Under the pieces are notes generated by a model. It was not told the origin of the DNA. It made no database searches and saw only the letters and a program-made list of their open reading frames with translations. Made by a program: the position numbers and the translations under genes. Source: Ruminococcus flavefaciens (GTDB taxonomy: Bacteria > Bacteroidota > Bacteroidia > Bacteroidales > P3). Taken from it: a stretch of DNA of 64,000 nt. The stretch lies in assembly GCA_023667315.1 (NCBI GenBank), contig JAMPAI010000001.1, positions 180,820 to 244,819 on the forward strand, written 5' to 3'. Position 1 is the stretch's first letter, and every line of letters begins with the position of its first letter. Positions 19,749 to 28,032 of the stretch are shown here, one piece after another.

Positions 19749-20852
19749 ATGAAAACTACCGTATTTACCGACACCCACATCAAGCTGGGTGCCAAGATGG
19801 AACCGTTTGCCGGTTACAACATGCCTGTGCAATATCAGGGTATCATTATCGAACATAACAACGTGCGCCAGAAAGTAGGCGTTTTCGACGTTTCGCATAT
19901 GGGCGAGTTCTGGATCAAGGGCCCCAAGGCCTTCGCCTTGCTGCAGCACCTCACCACCAACGACGTGGCCGCTCTGGAAGACGGCAAGGTGCAGTACACC
20001 ACCGTGCCCAACGGCAAGGGCGGCATCGTGGACGATATGCTGGTATATCGCATTGACGAACAGACCTATATGGTGGTTCCTAACGCCGCCAACATCGACA
20101 AGGACTGGGCCTGGTTCGCCGAACACGCCAAGGAAATGGGTATGGAAGTGGGCAAGGAACTCTACAATGCCTCCGATGAGATTTCCCAGTTGGCCGTGCA
20201 GGGTCCCTTGGCTTTGAAAGTCATGCAGAAGCTTACCGACACGCCCATCGAGGACATGGTTTACTATACCTTCAAGAAAGTGAACCTGGCGGGTGTGAAA
20301 GACGTGATCCTGAGTACCACCGGATATACCGGCGCGGGCGGTTGCGAAATCTACTTCGCCAACAAGGACGGTCAGAAAATCTGGGACGCCGTGTTCGAAG
20401 CCGGCAAGGAATTCGGCATCATGCCTTGCGGTCTGGGCTGCCGCGACACCCTGCGTCTCGAAATGGGTTTCTGCCTTTACGGTCACGAAATCAACGATGA
20501 AACCTCGCCGATCGAAGCCGGTTTGGGCTGGATCACCAAGATGGTGCCGGGCAACGATTTCATCGACCGCGACAAGATGGAAAAACTGAAGGCCGAAGGC
20601 GTGAAACGCAAGCTGGTCGGCTTCGAAATGGTGGACCGCGGTATCGCGCGCGCCGAATATCCCATCTGTGACGAACAGGGCAACACGATCGGACATGTCT
20701 GCTCCGGCTCGCAGTCGCCTTCGTTGGGCAAGGCCATCGGAACGGGCTACGTACAGGCCGGTTTCAGCAAGGCCGGCAGCGAGATCTACATCGACGTCCG
20801 CGGCCGCAAGCTCAAGGCACAGGTGGTAAAGATGCCTTTTTACAAGGGATAG
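19749..20852 (+). CDS. gcvT: Glycine cleavage system aminomethyltransferase (T protein)
   Basis: 367 residues from the ATG at 19749; family members begin at this MKTT, although an in-frame ATG at 19722 would add nine residues. The T protein moves the methylene group from the aminomethyl-lipoyl H protein to tetrahydrofolate and releases ammonia. Diagnostic stretches are FAGYNMPVQY, VGVFDVSHMGEF, QGPLALKVMQKL, TGYTGAGGCEIYF and LRLEMGFCLYGHE. It is complete and ends at a strong terminator. The other glycine cleavage genes are not in the window. Confidence 0.96.
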   Translation: MKTTVFTDTHIKLGAKMEPFAGYNMPVQYQGIIIEHNNVRQKVGVFDVSHMGEFWIKGPKAFALLQHLTTNDVAALEDGKVQYTTVPNGKGGIVDDMLVYRIDEQTYMVVPNAANIDKDWAWFAEHAKEMGMEVGKELYNASDEISQLAVQGPLALKVMQKLTDTPIEDMVYYTFKKVNLAGVKDVILSTTGYTGAGGCEIYFANKDGQKIWDAVFEAGKEFGIMPCGLGCRDTLRLEMGFCLYGHEINDETSPIEAGLGWITKMVPGNDFIDRDKMEKLKAEGVKRKLVGFEMVDRGIARAEYPICDEQGNTIGHVCSGSQSPSLGKAIGTGYVQAGFSKAGSEIYIDVRGRKLKAQVVKMPFYKG

Positions 20853-20873
20853 ACACTTTTCCTCATAACGGAA

Positions 20874-20906
20874 AAAGGGTCGGTTCAATGAACCGGCCCT
20901 TTTTTG
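20874..20906 (+). terminator. Rho-independent terminator after gcvT
   Basis: A 14-bp stem with one G-T wobble (AAAGGGTCGGTTCA with TGAACCGGCCCTTT) is followed by a run of T. It is a strong intrinsic terminator, so the dcw cluster must have its own promoter. Confidence 0.9.
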
Positions 20907-20987
20907 TTGGCGAACGCAGTGGTAAATCGAATTTATGGATCTCAAAAGGAGGGTTATGGAAAGAATCTGAATGTTGAAACAGAAAAT

Positions 20988-21019
20988 TTATCAACAATTC
21001 AACACAAAATTGTTAATAA
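20988..21019. promoter_or_regulatory. DnaA-box-like inverted pair upstream of mraZ
   Basis: TTATCAACA at 20988-20996 and TGTTAATAA at 21011-21019 face each other in an AT-rich stretch. The first differs at one position from the DnaA box TTATCCACA, the second at two. The 344-base gap between gcvT and mraZ otherwise holds the terminator, the candidate MraZ operator and the promoter. A small open frame (20971-21228) there has no gene-like character. Confidence 0.3.
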
Positions 21020-21081
21020 CTTTCGTTGAAAAAATTTATATTATATTGATATTCAATAATTTGTTTTTGATTCCCGTGAAA

Positions 21082-21136
21082 TGGGATTTTTTGGGTCGAA
21101 AAGGAAATTTTATGAACAAAATGGGAGGACAAGGGA
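21082..21136 (+). promoter_or_regulatory. Candidate MraZ operator: TGGGN repeats in 10-bp phase
   Basis: TGGGA (21082-21086), TGGGT (21092-21096), TGGGA (21122-21126) and AGGGA (21132-21136) all fall on one 10-bp register. E. coli MraZ binds direct TGGGN repeats with 5-base spacers upstream of its own operon, which is the same geometry. The downstream pair lies just before the -7 box at 21146, where bound MraZ would block the -33 region. MraZ binding here is inferred. Confidence 0.55.
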
Positions 21137-21145
21137 TTTTATATC

Positions 21146-21153
21146 TATTTTTG
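21146..21153 (+). promoter_or_regulatory. -7 box of the dcw cluster promoter
   Basis: TATTTTTG fits TAnnTTTG exactly, 43 bases before the mraZ start. No TTTG stands at the -33 position. That place is taken by the TGGGA/AGGGA pair. Confidence 0.55.
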
Positions 21154-21196
21154 CCGATGTGGAAGACGGACGATAAAACCCTTTCACAATGCGTTT

Positions 21197-21658
21197 ATGG
21201 CCATTTTAGTTGGAAAAGAGTTTTGTAAGGTAGATGCCGGAGGCCGCTTCAAGTTTCCCGCCGTCATGAAAAAGGCGTTGGGTGCTTGCGTGGAAGAAGG
21301 CTTCGTGATCAAGGAGAGCATTTTCGATGCCTGCCTCGAGCTCTATCCGCGCGCCGAGTTCGAAAAGGAAATCGAGACCAAGGTGGCCAGACTGAATCCT
21401 TACAATCCGCAAGACAGGCTGCTGATCCGCAAGCTGTCGGAGGGCAATCCGGTGTCGCTCGACAACAGCGACCGCTTGCTCATTCCCATGGATCTGAAAA
21501 AAATCAAGAACATCGACAAGGAAATCGTTCTCATTTCGAGGATCAACATTATCGAGATCTGGGATGTGGATACCTACAACAAGATGAATGAAGCCCAGTT
21601 CGATTTCGCCAAGATGGCGGCCGAACGCCTGGGGCAGATCGACACGCAAGAAATATAG
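21197..21658 (+). CDS. mraZ: MraZ, transcriptional regulator of the dcw cluster
   Basis: 153 residues with two SpoVT/AbrB-like MraZ repeats. The first has the motif KVDAGGRFKFPAVMKKAL and the second NSDRLLIPMDLKK, each carrying the DxxGR/DxxxR-type signature. In E. coli MraZ is a DNA-binding repressor of its own operon. It is the first gene of the division and wall cluster, preceded by helically phased TGGGN repeats, so autoregulation is likely. RsmH, its usual partner, follows after 11 bases. Confidence 0.95.
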   Translation: MAILVGKEFCKVDAGGRFKFPAVMKKALGACVEEGFVIKESIFDACLELYPRAEFEKEIETKVARLNPYNPQDRLLIRKLSEGNPVSLDNSDRLLIPMDLKKIKNIDKEIVLISRINIIEIWDVDTYNKMNEAQFDFAKMAAERLGQIDTQEI

Positions 21659-21669
21659 GAGTTCATGCC

Positions 21670-22593
21670 ATGTGTAACGACTATCATGACCCGGTTTTGT
21701 TGCGCGAGACTTTGGAGGGGCTTTCCATTCAGGAAGACGGAACGTATGTGGATGTTACTTTCGGCGGCGGCGGCCATTCCCGCCGCATCCTTTCCAAGTT
21801 GAACGAAAACGGACGGCTCTTTGCCTTCGATCGCGACCCGGACGCCCTGCAACGGGCTTCGGAAGACCCCGACTTCAAGGGCGACGGCCGCTTTACGCTT
21901 ATCGGCGAGAACTTCCGCTATCTCAAGAATCACCTCCGTTTTTACAAGGCACTTCCCGTAAACGGCATCCTGGCCGACCTAGGCGTTTCCTCCCATCAGT
22001 TCGACACGCCCGAACGCGGCTTCTCCATACGTACCGACGGCCCCTTGGACATGCGCATGGACAGGGAAGGCAGGCTCACGGCGGCCGATGTGCTCAACAC
22101 CTATCCGCAGGAACGCCTTGCCGATATCTTTTTCCGTTTCGGCGAGATTCCCTTTGCCCGCCGTCTGGCGGCCGAAGTGGAGAAAGCCCGCGCCCTGCAG
22201 GAGTTCCGGCATACGGCGCAGGCGGTGGAGTTCTTTAAGAAATTCACCCCGCGCGGCAAGGAAAACAAGTTCCTGGCCATGGCTTTCCAGGCCTTGCGCA
22301 TCGAGGTGAACGGCGAGATGGAGAACCTGCAGGAATTCCTGCAACAGAGCCTGGACGCGCTCGCTCCGGGCGGACGTCTGGCCGTTATCTCCTACCATTC
22401 GCTCGAAGACCGGATGGTAAAGAACTTTATGCGTTCGGGCAACCTGCAGGGAGAGATAGAGAAAGACTTCTACGGCAACAACCTTTCGCCTTTCGAGCTG
22501 GTTACGCGCAAGGCCGTGGTGCCGTCCGAAGAGGAACTGGAACGCAACCCGCGTTCGCGCAGCGCCCGCTTGCGCGTGGCACAGAAGAAATAG
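21670..22593 (+). CDS. rsmH: 16S rRNA (cytosine1402-N4)-methyltransferase
   Basis: 307 residues, normal for the family. RsmH (MraW) uses S-adenosylmethionine to methylate N4 of C1402 in 16S rRNA. The start HDPVLLRETLEGL, the SAM-binding VDVTFGGGGHSRRIL with FAFDRDPDAL, the GILADLGVSSHQFD motif and the terminal SLEDRMVKNF and RSRSARLRVA are all present. It lies between mraZ and ftsL with short gaps, as is standard for the cluster. Confidence 0.97.
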   Translation: MCNDYHDPVLLRETLEGLSIQEDGTYVDVTFGGGGHSRRILSKLNENGRLFAFDRDPDALQRASEDPDFKGDGRFTLIGENFRYLKNHLRFYKALPVNGILADLGVSSHQFDTPERGFSIRTDGPLDMRMDREGRLTAADVLNTYPQERLADIFFRFGEIPFARRLAAEVEKARALQEFRHTAQAVEFFKKFTPRGKENKFLAMAFQALRIEVNGEMENLQEFLQQSLDALAPGGRLAVISYHSLEDRMVKNFMRSGNLQGEIEKDFYGNNLSPFELVTRKAVVPSEEELERNPRSRSARLRVAQKK

Positions 22594-22602
22594 GAGGCGG
22601 AA

Positions 22603-23103
22603 ATGGGAAAGAACAAGCTGAAGCCGAAACCGAAGCCTCCCGTCAAGGACCCGCTGCCCGAACCGGAACTGGTTATGGAGTTCGAGGGCAGGAAGCCCGA
22701 AAAGGAAGCCGCGAAGGAGCCCGAGATCGACGAGGCCGCCTTGCAACGCAGGGAACAGCGTCGCGCGCGCCGGCAGAAGATCCGCTCGGCCTTGGACGGT
22801 TCGGTGCTGCTGGACAAAGGCTTGCAGAAATACGGCTGGCTGGTGCTGTACGTTTTTTTTCTGGCCATGCTGCTGATCGCCAACAACTACCGTTCCGAAG
22901 CGGTGGTGCGCGAATGCTCGCTCATCAAAGGAGAACTGAAGGATCTGCGTTACCGGCAGATAGAAAGCCAGGCGAACCTTACGCAAATCAGCCTCCAGTC
23001 TTCGGTGGCCAAGAGGCTACAGGAAACGGGGCTCAAGGAATCGGTGGTTCCTCCCTACAAGATAAAGGAAACGAAAGAATCGGCGAAAGGCCGCAAAAAA
23101 TAA
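22603..23103 (+). CDS. ftsL: FtsL-like cell division protein
   Basis: 166 residues. A long charged cytoplasmic N-terminus (about 1-82, Lys/Pro/Glu-rich) is followed by one membrane segment (about 83-101, WLVLYVFFLAMLLIANNY) and a short periplasmic heptad-like helix ending in a basic tail. This single-pass layout and its place between rsmH and ftsI fit FtsL, the divisome linker that pairs with FtsB/FtsQ. Sequence conservation in FtsL is low, so the call rests on topology and position. The cytoplasmic part is long for FtsL but common in Bacteroidota. Confidence 0.85.
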   Translation: MGKNKLKPKPKPPVKDPLPEPELVMEFEGRKPEKEAAKEPEIDEAALQRREQRRARRQKIRSALDGSVLLDKGLQKYGWLVLYVFFLAMLLIANNYRSEAVVRECSLIKGELKDLRYRQIESQANLTQISLQSSVAKRLQETGLKESVVPPYKIKETKESAKGRKK

Positions 23104-23113
23104 AGAAGAACCG

Positions 23114-25231
23114 GTGGGCAAAGACGGCAGACATACGAAAGTGTCCGACAGCAAGACGGGCTTTTGGTGGAAGGTGTACTTGGTGTACATGCTTCTGTTC
23201 GTTTTTGCCGTGCTGATTGCCGTGCGTATGTGCAAGGTGATTTTCGTGGAGGGAAGCGAACTGCTGGCCAAGTCGAACGTGCAGAGCCTGCGCTACGAGG
23301 AGACCCCGGCCGTGAGGGGCAACATCTATTCGGCCGACCATTCGCTGCTGGCCGTCTCTGTGCCGTACTTCACCCTGCGGATGGACCTGCATCCGAGCGT
23401 GGTCTGCAACGACACCTTCCTCCACAACCTGCGCCCCCTGTGCGACAGCCTGCACAGGATGTATCCCGAGAAGAGCAGCGACCGTTACCGCAGGGAGCTT
23501 ACGGAGGCCAGGCGCGCCCGAAAGCGCAATTACCTGTTGCGCAAAGACGTTACCTATGCCGAGCTGAGCCGTATCCGCACCTTCCCGATTCTGAGGAAAG
23601 GGCAGTACCGGGGCGGTTTCGTGGTGGAGGAAAAGGAAAAGCGGGTGCGTCCCAACGGTTTGTTGGCGGCGCGCACCATAGGTCGTTTCAAGACGAAGAG
23701 CCAGGCGGGCGTGGGCTTGGAATACGCCTATCAGAAGGAACTGTACGGCGTGAACGGGAAACGCCTGACCCAAAAGGTGTCGAACGGCGTGTGGCGCCCC
23801 GTGTATAACGCGGATGCGGTGCTGGCCGAGAACGGCAAGGACGTGATAACCACCATCGACATACGCATACAGGACGTGGCCGAATCGGCCCTGCGCGAAT
23901 GTATGGAGACGAACGAGGCCGAGCACGGCTGCGTGGTGCTGATGGAGGTGAAGACGGGCAAGGTGGTATCGATCGCCAACCTGCGCAAGGAAGCCGACGG
24001 TTCCTATACCGAAAGCCAGAACTACGCCGTGTGGGAGGCCGTGGAGCCGGGCTCCACCTTCAAGCTGGCCTCCACCATCGCCATTCTGGAAGAAAGCCAT
24101 TGCGACCCCTCGGTGATCGTGCCTACCGGCGAGCGGAAGTTCTACAACCGCTGGATGAGAGACTCGCACAAGGGTGGCTGGGGAGATGTAACGCTGCAGG
24201 AGGCCTTCGAGAAATCGTCGAACGTGGGGATCTCGTACCTGGCCGACACGGTGTTCCGCAAGAAGCAGGCCCGCTTTGTGGAATACCTGCACAGGATGAG
24301 GTTGAACCAGCCCCTGGGCGTGGAAGTGGCCGGGGAGGGGATGCCGTATATCAAGGACCCGTCGGACAAGACCTGGTCGGGCGTTTCGCTGCCGTGGATG
24401 TCGATAGGCTACGAGGTGAAGCTTACGCCCTTGCAGATTCTGGCGCTGTACAACGCGGTGGCCAACGACGGCAGGCTGATGAAGCCGCTTTTCGTGAGCG
24501 AGATACGGCACGGAAACGCGCTGGTAAGGAAAATGGAGCCGCAGGTGCTGGTAGACAGGATATGCAGCAGGGAAACCTTGGGCAAGGTAAGGCGGATGCT
24601 GGAAGGCGCGGTGGAGAACGGAACGGGTGTGTGCATGAAGAACCCCCTCTACAAGGTGGCCGCCAAGACGGGCACGGCGCAGATGAACTACGGTAACCGC
24701 GGCGAGAAGATGACCTACCGGGCTTCGATTGCCGGGTATTTTCCCGCCGACAATCCGCGCTACTCCTGCATCGTGATGATCACCAACCCGCAGAAGAACC
24801 GCATCTACGGCGGTGCGGTGGCCGGGCCCGTGTTCAGGAGCATTGCCGACAAGGTGTATGCCACCCTGATGAAGGGCGGTTTGCAAACCGAAGGTTTGCA
24901 GCCGGAGGCGGCCGGCGCGCCGGCCGCCTCCGGTTACGCCGCCGATATCGCCACGGTCTATACGCATATCGGACAGCCCGACCCCCTGCTGGAGCCCACC
25001 ACCTTCGTGAAGTTCCGGCAAGGCGGCGTAAACCGCCCCACGGAGATCGGCCTCATGAAAGACGTTATGCCCGATGTGCGCGGCCTGGGGCTGCGCGACG
25101 CGGTGTACCTGCTGGAGAAATACGGCCTTAAGGTGCGCGTCAGCGGCAAGGGCAAGGTAAGGCGGCAGGATCCGGCGGCAGGCACCTCCTGCGCCAAGGG
25201 TCAGCCGGTGTTTTTGGAACTGGTAGGATAG
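23114..25231 (+). CDS. ftsI: Division-specific transpeptidase (PBP3/FtsI type) with PASTA domain
   Basis: 705 residues from a GTG start, 10 bases after ftsL. A short cytoplasmic tail, one membrane segment (about 17-37) and a PBP dimerisation domain precede the transpeptidase. The active site is complete: Ser314-Thr-Phe-Lys317 (SxxK), the SSN motif near 369 and Lys518-Thr-Gly-Thr521. A Gln/Gly/Ala-rich linker (about 595-610), encoded by a long palindrome, leads to a PASTA domain at about 648-705 (MPDVRGLGLRDAVYLLEKYG). It cross-links septal peptidoglycan together with FtsW, which is encoded downstream. Confidence 0.95.
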   Translation: MGKDGRHTKVSDSKTGFWWKVYLVYMLLFVFAVLIAVRMCKVIFVEGSELLAKSNVQSLRYEETPAVRGNIYSADHSLLAVSVPYFTLRMDLHPSVVCNDTFLHNLRPLCDSLHRMYPEKSSDRYRRELTEARRARKRNYLLRKDVTYAELSRIRTFPILRKGQYRGGFVVEEKEKRVRPNGLLAARTIGRFKTKSQAGVGLEYAYQKELYGVNGKRLTQKVSNGVWRPVYNADAVLAENGKDVITTIDIRIQDVAESALRECMETNEAEHGCVVLMEVKTGKVVSIANLRKEADGSYTESQNYAVWEAVEPGSTFKLASTIAILEESHCDPSVIVPTGERKFYNRWMRDSHKGGWGDVTLQEAFEKSSNVGISYLADTVFRKKQARFVEYLHRMRLNQPLGVEVAGEGMPYIKDPSDKTWSGVSLPWMSIGYEVKLTPLQILALYNAVANDGRLMKPLFVSEIRHGNALVRKMEPQVLVDRICSRETLGKVRRMLEGAVENGTGVCMKNPLYKVAAKTGTAQMNYGNRGEKMTYRASIAGYFPADNPRYSCIVMITNPQKNRIYGGAVAGPVFRSIADKVYATLMKGGLQTEGLQPEAAGAPAASGYAADIATVYTHIGQPDPLLEPTTFVKFRQGGVNRPTEIGLMKDVMPDVRGLGLRDAVYLLEKYGLKVRVSGKGKVRRQDPAAGTSCAKGQPVFLELVG
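24902..24933. repeat. 32-bp perfect palindrome inside ftsI
   Basis: CCGGAGGCGGCCGGCG (24902-24917) is followed directly by its exact reverse complement (24918-24933). A 12-bp palindrome GGTTTGCAAACC (24878-24889) and a second GGTTTGCA (24893-24900) stand just before it. All lie in the low-complexity linker between transpeptidase and PASTA domain. Confidence 0.95.
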
Positions 25232-25240
25232 AAAACGGAT

Positions 25241-26755
25241 ATGGAAGACAGGAATCGTACATTGGAGCGTTTGCTTGCCGGATGCACGCCCGCCGTTACG
25301 GGAGCGTGGAAAGCGACAGGTTCTTTAGACAGGGAGGTTTCCGGCCTTGCGCAGGACTCGCGCGCGGTGGCTCCCGGTTTCGTGTTTTTTGCCATCAAGG
25401 GCACGTCCGTGGATGGCCACGCCTATATCGACAAGGCCGTTCAATCGGGCGCGGTGGCGGTGGTCTGCGAACAGATGCCCGAACATCCGCAACAGGACAT
25501 CACCTATATACAGGCTCAAGACAGCAGCCTGCTGATGGGCCATATGGCCTCGGCCTTCTACGGCCATCCCTCGCGCCAGCTGCAACTGGTGGGCATTACC
25601 GGCACCAACGGCAAGACCACCACGGTAACGCTGCTGTACCGTCTGTTCCGCCTGCTGGGCTATAAGGCGGGGCTGCTTTCCACAATAGAGAACCGCATCG
25701 ATACCCAGACGGTGCCCAGCACCCACACCACGGGCGACGCCTTAGAGATAAACGCGCTCCTGCGCCGCATGGTGGACGAAGGCTGCGACTACGCCTTTAT
25801 GGAGGTGAGTTCCCACGCGGCGGTGCAGAACCGCATTGCCGGACTGAACTTCCGGGGCGCCATCTTCAGCAACATCACGCGCGACCACTTAGACTACCAC
25901 AAGACCTTCGACGCCTACATCAAGGCCAAGAAACTGTTCTTCGACCGGCTTCCCTCCACGGCTTTCGCCCTGGTGAACGCCGACGACCGCAACGGGGAGG
26001 TGATGCTGCAGAACACCAAGGCGCTTTGCCGCACCTATTCGCTGCGTTCACCCGCCGATTTCAACGTGAAGATACTGGAAGACTCCCTCTCGGGACTTCA
26101 ACTGGATATGGACGGCACCGAAGTGTGCATGCGGCTGGTGGGGCGTTTCAACGCCTACAACCTTACCGCCATCTACGCCTCGGCCCTGCTGCTGGGTATG
26201 GACAAGACGGAGGTGCTGCGCGCCATGAGCTGCCTTACCGAGGCGCCGGGACGTTTCGAGACGCTCAAATCGACCGAGGGCAACAAGTTGGGCATCGTGG
26301 ATTACGCCCACACGCCCGATGCCTTGCAGAACGTGCTTTCCACGATCGACAGCCTGCGCGGGGAAGTGCGGCAGGTGGTGTGCGTGGTGGGCTGCGGCGG
26401 CAACCGCGATACGGGCAAACGCCCCATCATGGCGCAGATTGCCTGCGATTTGAGCGACCGCCTCATCATCACCACCGACAATCCCCGCTTTGAGGAACCG
26501 CAGGATATCATCGACCAGATGATGGCCGGCCTTTCGCCCTCCCAGCGTGCCAAGACCCTCTGCATTGCCGACCGCAAGGAGGCCATAAAGACCGCCTGCG
26601 CCCTGGCCGGCAGCGGCGACGTGATTCTGGTGGCGGGCAAGGGGCACGAGAACTACCAGGAAGTAAAGGGCGTGAAGCACCATTTCGACGACCGCGAGGT
26701 GTTGGCCGAATGTCTTCCCGCCGTATGGAAGAACGAAACGGATACGGATAAATAA
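25241..26755 (+). CDS. murE: UDP-MurNAc-tripeptide synthetase, meso-diaminopimelate type
   Basis: 504 residues, full length. MurE adds the third residue of the stem peptide to UDP-MurNAc-L-Ala-D-Glu in the cytoplasm using ATP. The Mur ligase ATP motif GITGTNGKTTT is present, with SSHAAVQNRI and ITRDHLDYH of the central domain. The substrate motif DNPR (about residue 413) marks enzymes that add meso-diaminopimelate. Its substrate is the product of MurD, which matters because the murD of this cluster is truncated. Confidence 0.96.
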   Translation: MEDRNRTLERLLAGCTPAVTGAWKATGSLDREVSGLAQDSRAVAPGFVFFAIKGTSVDGHAYIDKAVQSGAVAVVCEQMPEHPQQDITYIQAQDSSLLMGHMASAFYGHPSRQLQLVGITGTNGKTTTVTLLYRLFRLLGYKAGLLSTIENRIDTQTVPSTHTTGDALEINALLRRMVDEGCDYAFMEVSSHAAVQNRIAGLNFRGAIFSNITRDHLDYHKTFDAYIKAKKLFFDRLPSTAFALVNADDRNGEVMLQNTKALCRTYSLRSPADFNVKILEDSLSGLQLDMDGTEVCMRLVGRFNAYNLTAIYASALLLGMDKTEVLRAMSCLTEAPGRFETLKSTEGNKLGIVDYAHTPDALQNVLSTIDSLRGEVRQVVCVVGCGGNRDTGKRPIMAQIACDLSDRLIITTDNPRFEEPQDIIDQMMAGLSPSQRAKTLCIADRKEAIKTACALAGSGDVILVAGKGHENYQEVKGVKHHFDDREVLAECLPAVWKNETDTDK

Positions 26756-26771
26756 TTAAAAACAGACAGCG

Positions 26772-28022
26772 ATGTTGTATTATTTGTTTTCCTATTTGCA
26801 CGAACAGTTCGATATGCCGGGGGCTGGGGTGTTCCAGTACATCTCTTTCCGGGCGGGCATGGCGTTCCTGTTCTCGTTGGTCATCATGTGGGTGGGCGGA
26901 AAATGGATGATCGCCAAATTGCGCCGTAAACAGATTGGCGAGACCGTGCGCGAATTGGGGCTGGACGGGCAGAAAGAAAAGGAGGGAACGCCCACGATGG
27001 GCGGCCTGATCATCATCGCCGCCATCCTTATTCCGGTGCTCCTGTTGTGCCGTCTGGACAACATCTATGTGCTGCTGATGCTGCTCACCACCGTGTGGCT
27101 GGGCGCCATGGGCTTTATGGACGACTACATCAAGGTGTTCAAGCACGACAAGCACGGCCTGCAGGGCAAGTTCAAGGTAGTGGGGCAGGTGGTGCTGGGG
27201 CTGGTGGTCGGCTTGGTGATGTGCTTCCACCCCGACGTGGTGGTTTCGGGCAAGAACGCCTCGGCCTACGTGGAAAACCACAATATGCTCGACCAGTCGG
27301 AATACGAGCAGGCCAAGGCCGCTTTCGAGGCCAGCACCGAGAAATCGCTCGTCACCACGATTCCTTTCGTCAAGAACAACGAACTCGATTACCGGGGCAT
27401 CGTTGAATGGGTCAACCCGAGCTGGGGCAAATACGCCTGGATCCTGTTCGTGCTGGTGGTGATCTTCGTGATAACGGCGGTGTCGAACGGCAGCAACCTT
27501 ACCGACGGCATCGACGGCCTGGCCACCGGAACCTCGGCCATCATCGGGGCGACCCTGGCCATCCTCTCCTGGGTGTCGGGCAACATCATCTTTGCCGACT
27601 ACCTCAATATCATGTATATCCCGCACGTGGGCGAGCTCACCATATTCATCTCGGCCTTCGTGGGAGCCACCATCGGCTTTTTGTGGTACAACACCTATCC
27701 GGCGCAGGTGTTCATGGGCGATACGGGCAGCCTCACCATCGGCGGCATCATCGCCGTGTTCGCGCTCCTGATACGCAAGGAACTGCTGCTGCCCATCCTC
27801 TGCGGCATCTTCCTGGTGGAAAGCCTTTCGGTAATCATGCAGGTTTCCTACTTCAAATACACCAAGAAACGCTGCGGCGAGGGCAGGCGCATCTTCAAGA
27901 TGACCCCGATTCACCACCATTACCAGGTGGCGGGTTTCAAGGAACCCAAGATCGTGATGCGCTTTTTCATTATCGGCCTGCTGCTGGCCGTGGTTACATT
28001 GGTTACGTTAAAACTCAGATAA
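26772..28022 (+). CDS. mraY: Phospho-MurNAc-pentapeptide translocase
   Basis: 416 residues, usual size in Bacteroidota. MraY transfers phospho-MurNAc-pentapeptide to undecaprenyl phosphate and makes lipid I at the inner membrane. Family motifs include GTPTMGGL, the Asp pair in [30 protein letters not shown] and PIHHHYQ. About ten membrane segments are visible. The C-terminus is intact, so the loss in the next gene did not cut into mraY. Confidence 0.97.
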   Translation: MLYYLFSYLHEQFDMPGAGVFQYISFRAGMAFLFSLVIMWVGGKWMIAKLRRKQIGETVRELGLDGQKEKEGTPTMGGLIIIAAILIPVLLLCRLDNIYVLLMLLTTVWLGAMGFMDDYIKVFKHDKHGLQGKFKVVGQVVLGLVVGLVMCFHPDVVVSGKNASAYVENHNMLDQSEYEQAKAAFEASTEKSLVTTIPFVKNNELDYRGIVEWVNPSWGKYAWILFVLVVIFVITAVSNGSNLTDGIDGLATGTSAIIGATLAILSWVSGNIIFADYLNIMYIPHVGELTIFISAFVGATIGFLWYNTYPAQVFMGDTGSLTIGGIIAVFALLIRKELLLPILCGIFLVESLSVIMQVSYFKYTKKRCGEGRRIFKMTPIHHHYQVAGFKEPKIVMRFFIIGLLLAVVTLVTLKLR

Positions 28023-28032
28023 TTACATAGCG

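Noticed and set aside
20971-21228. 85-codon open frame upstream of mraZ
   Set aside because: It runs through the AT-rich promoter and candidate operator and overlaps the mraZ start; no signal or family features.
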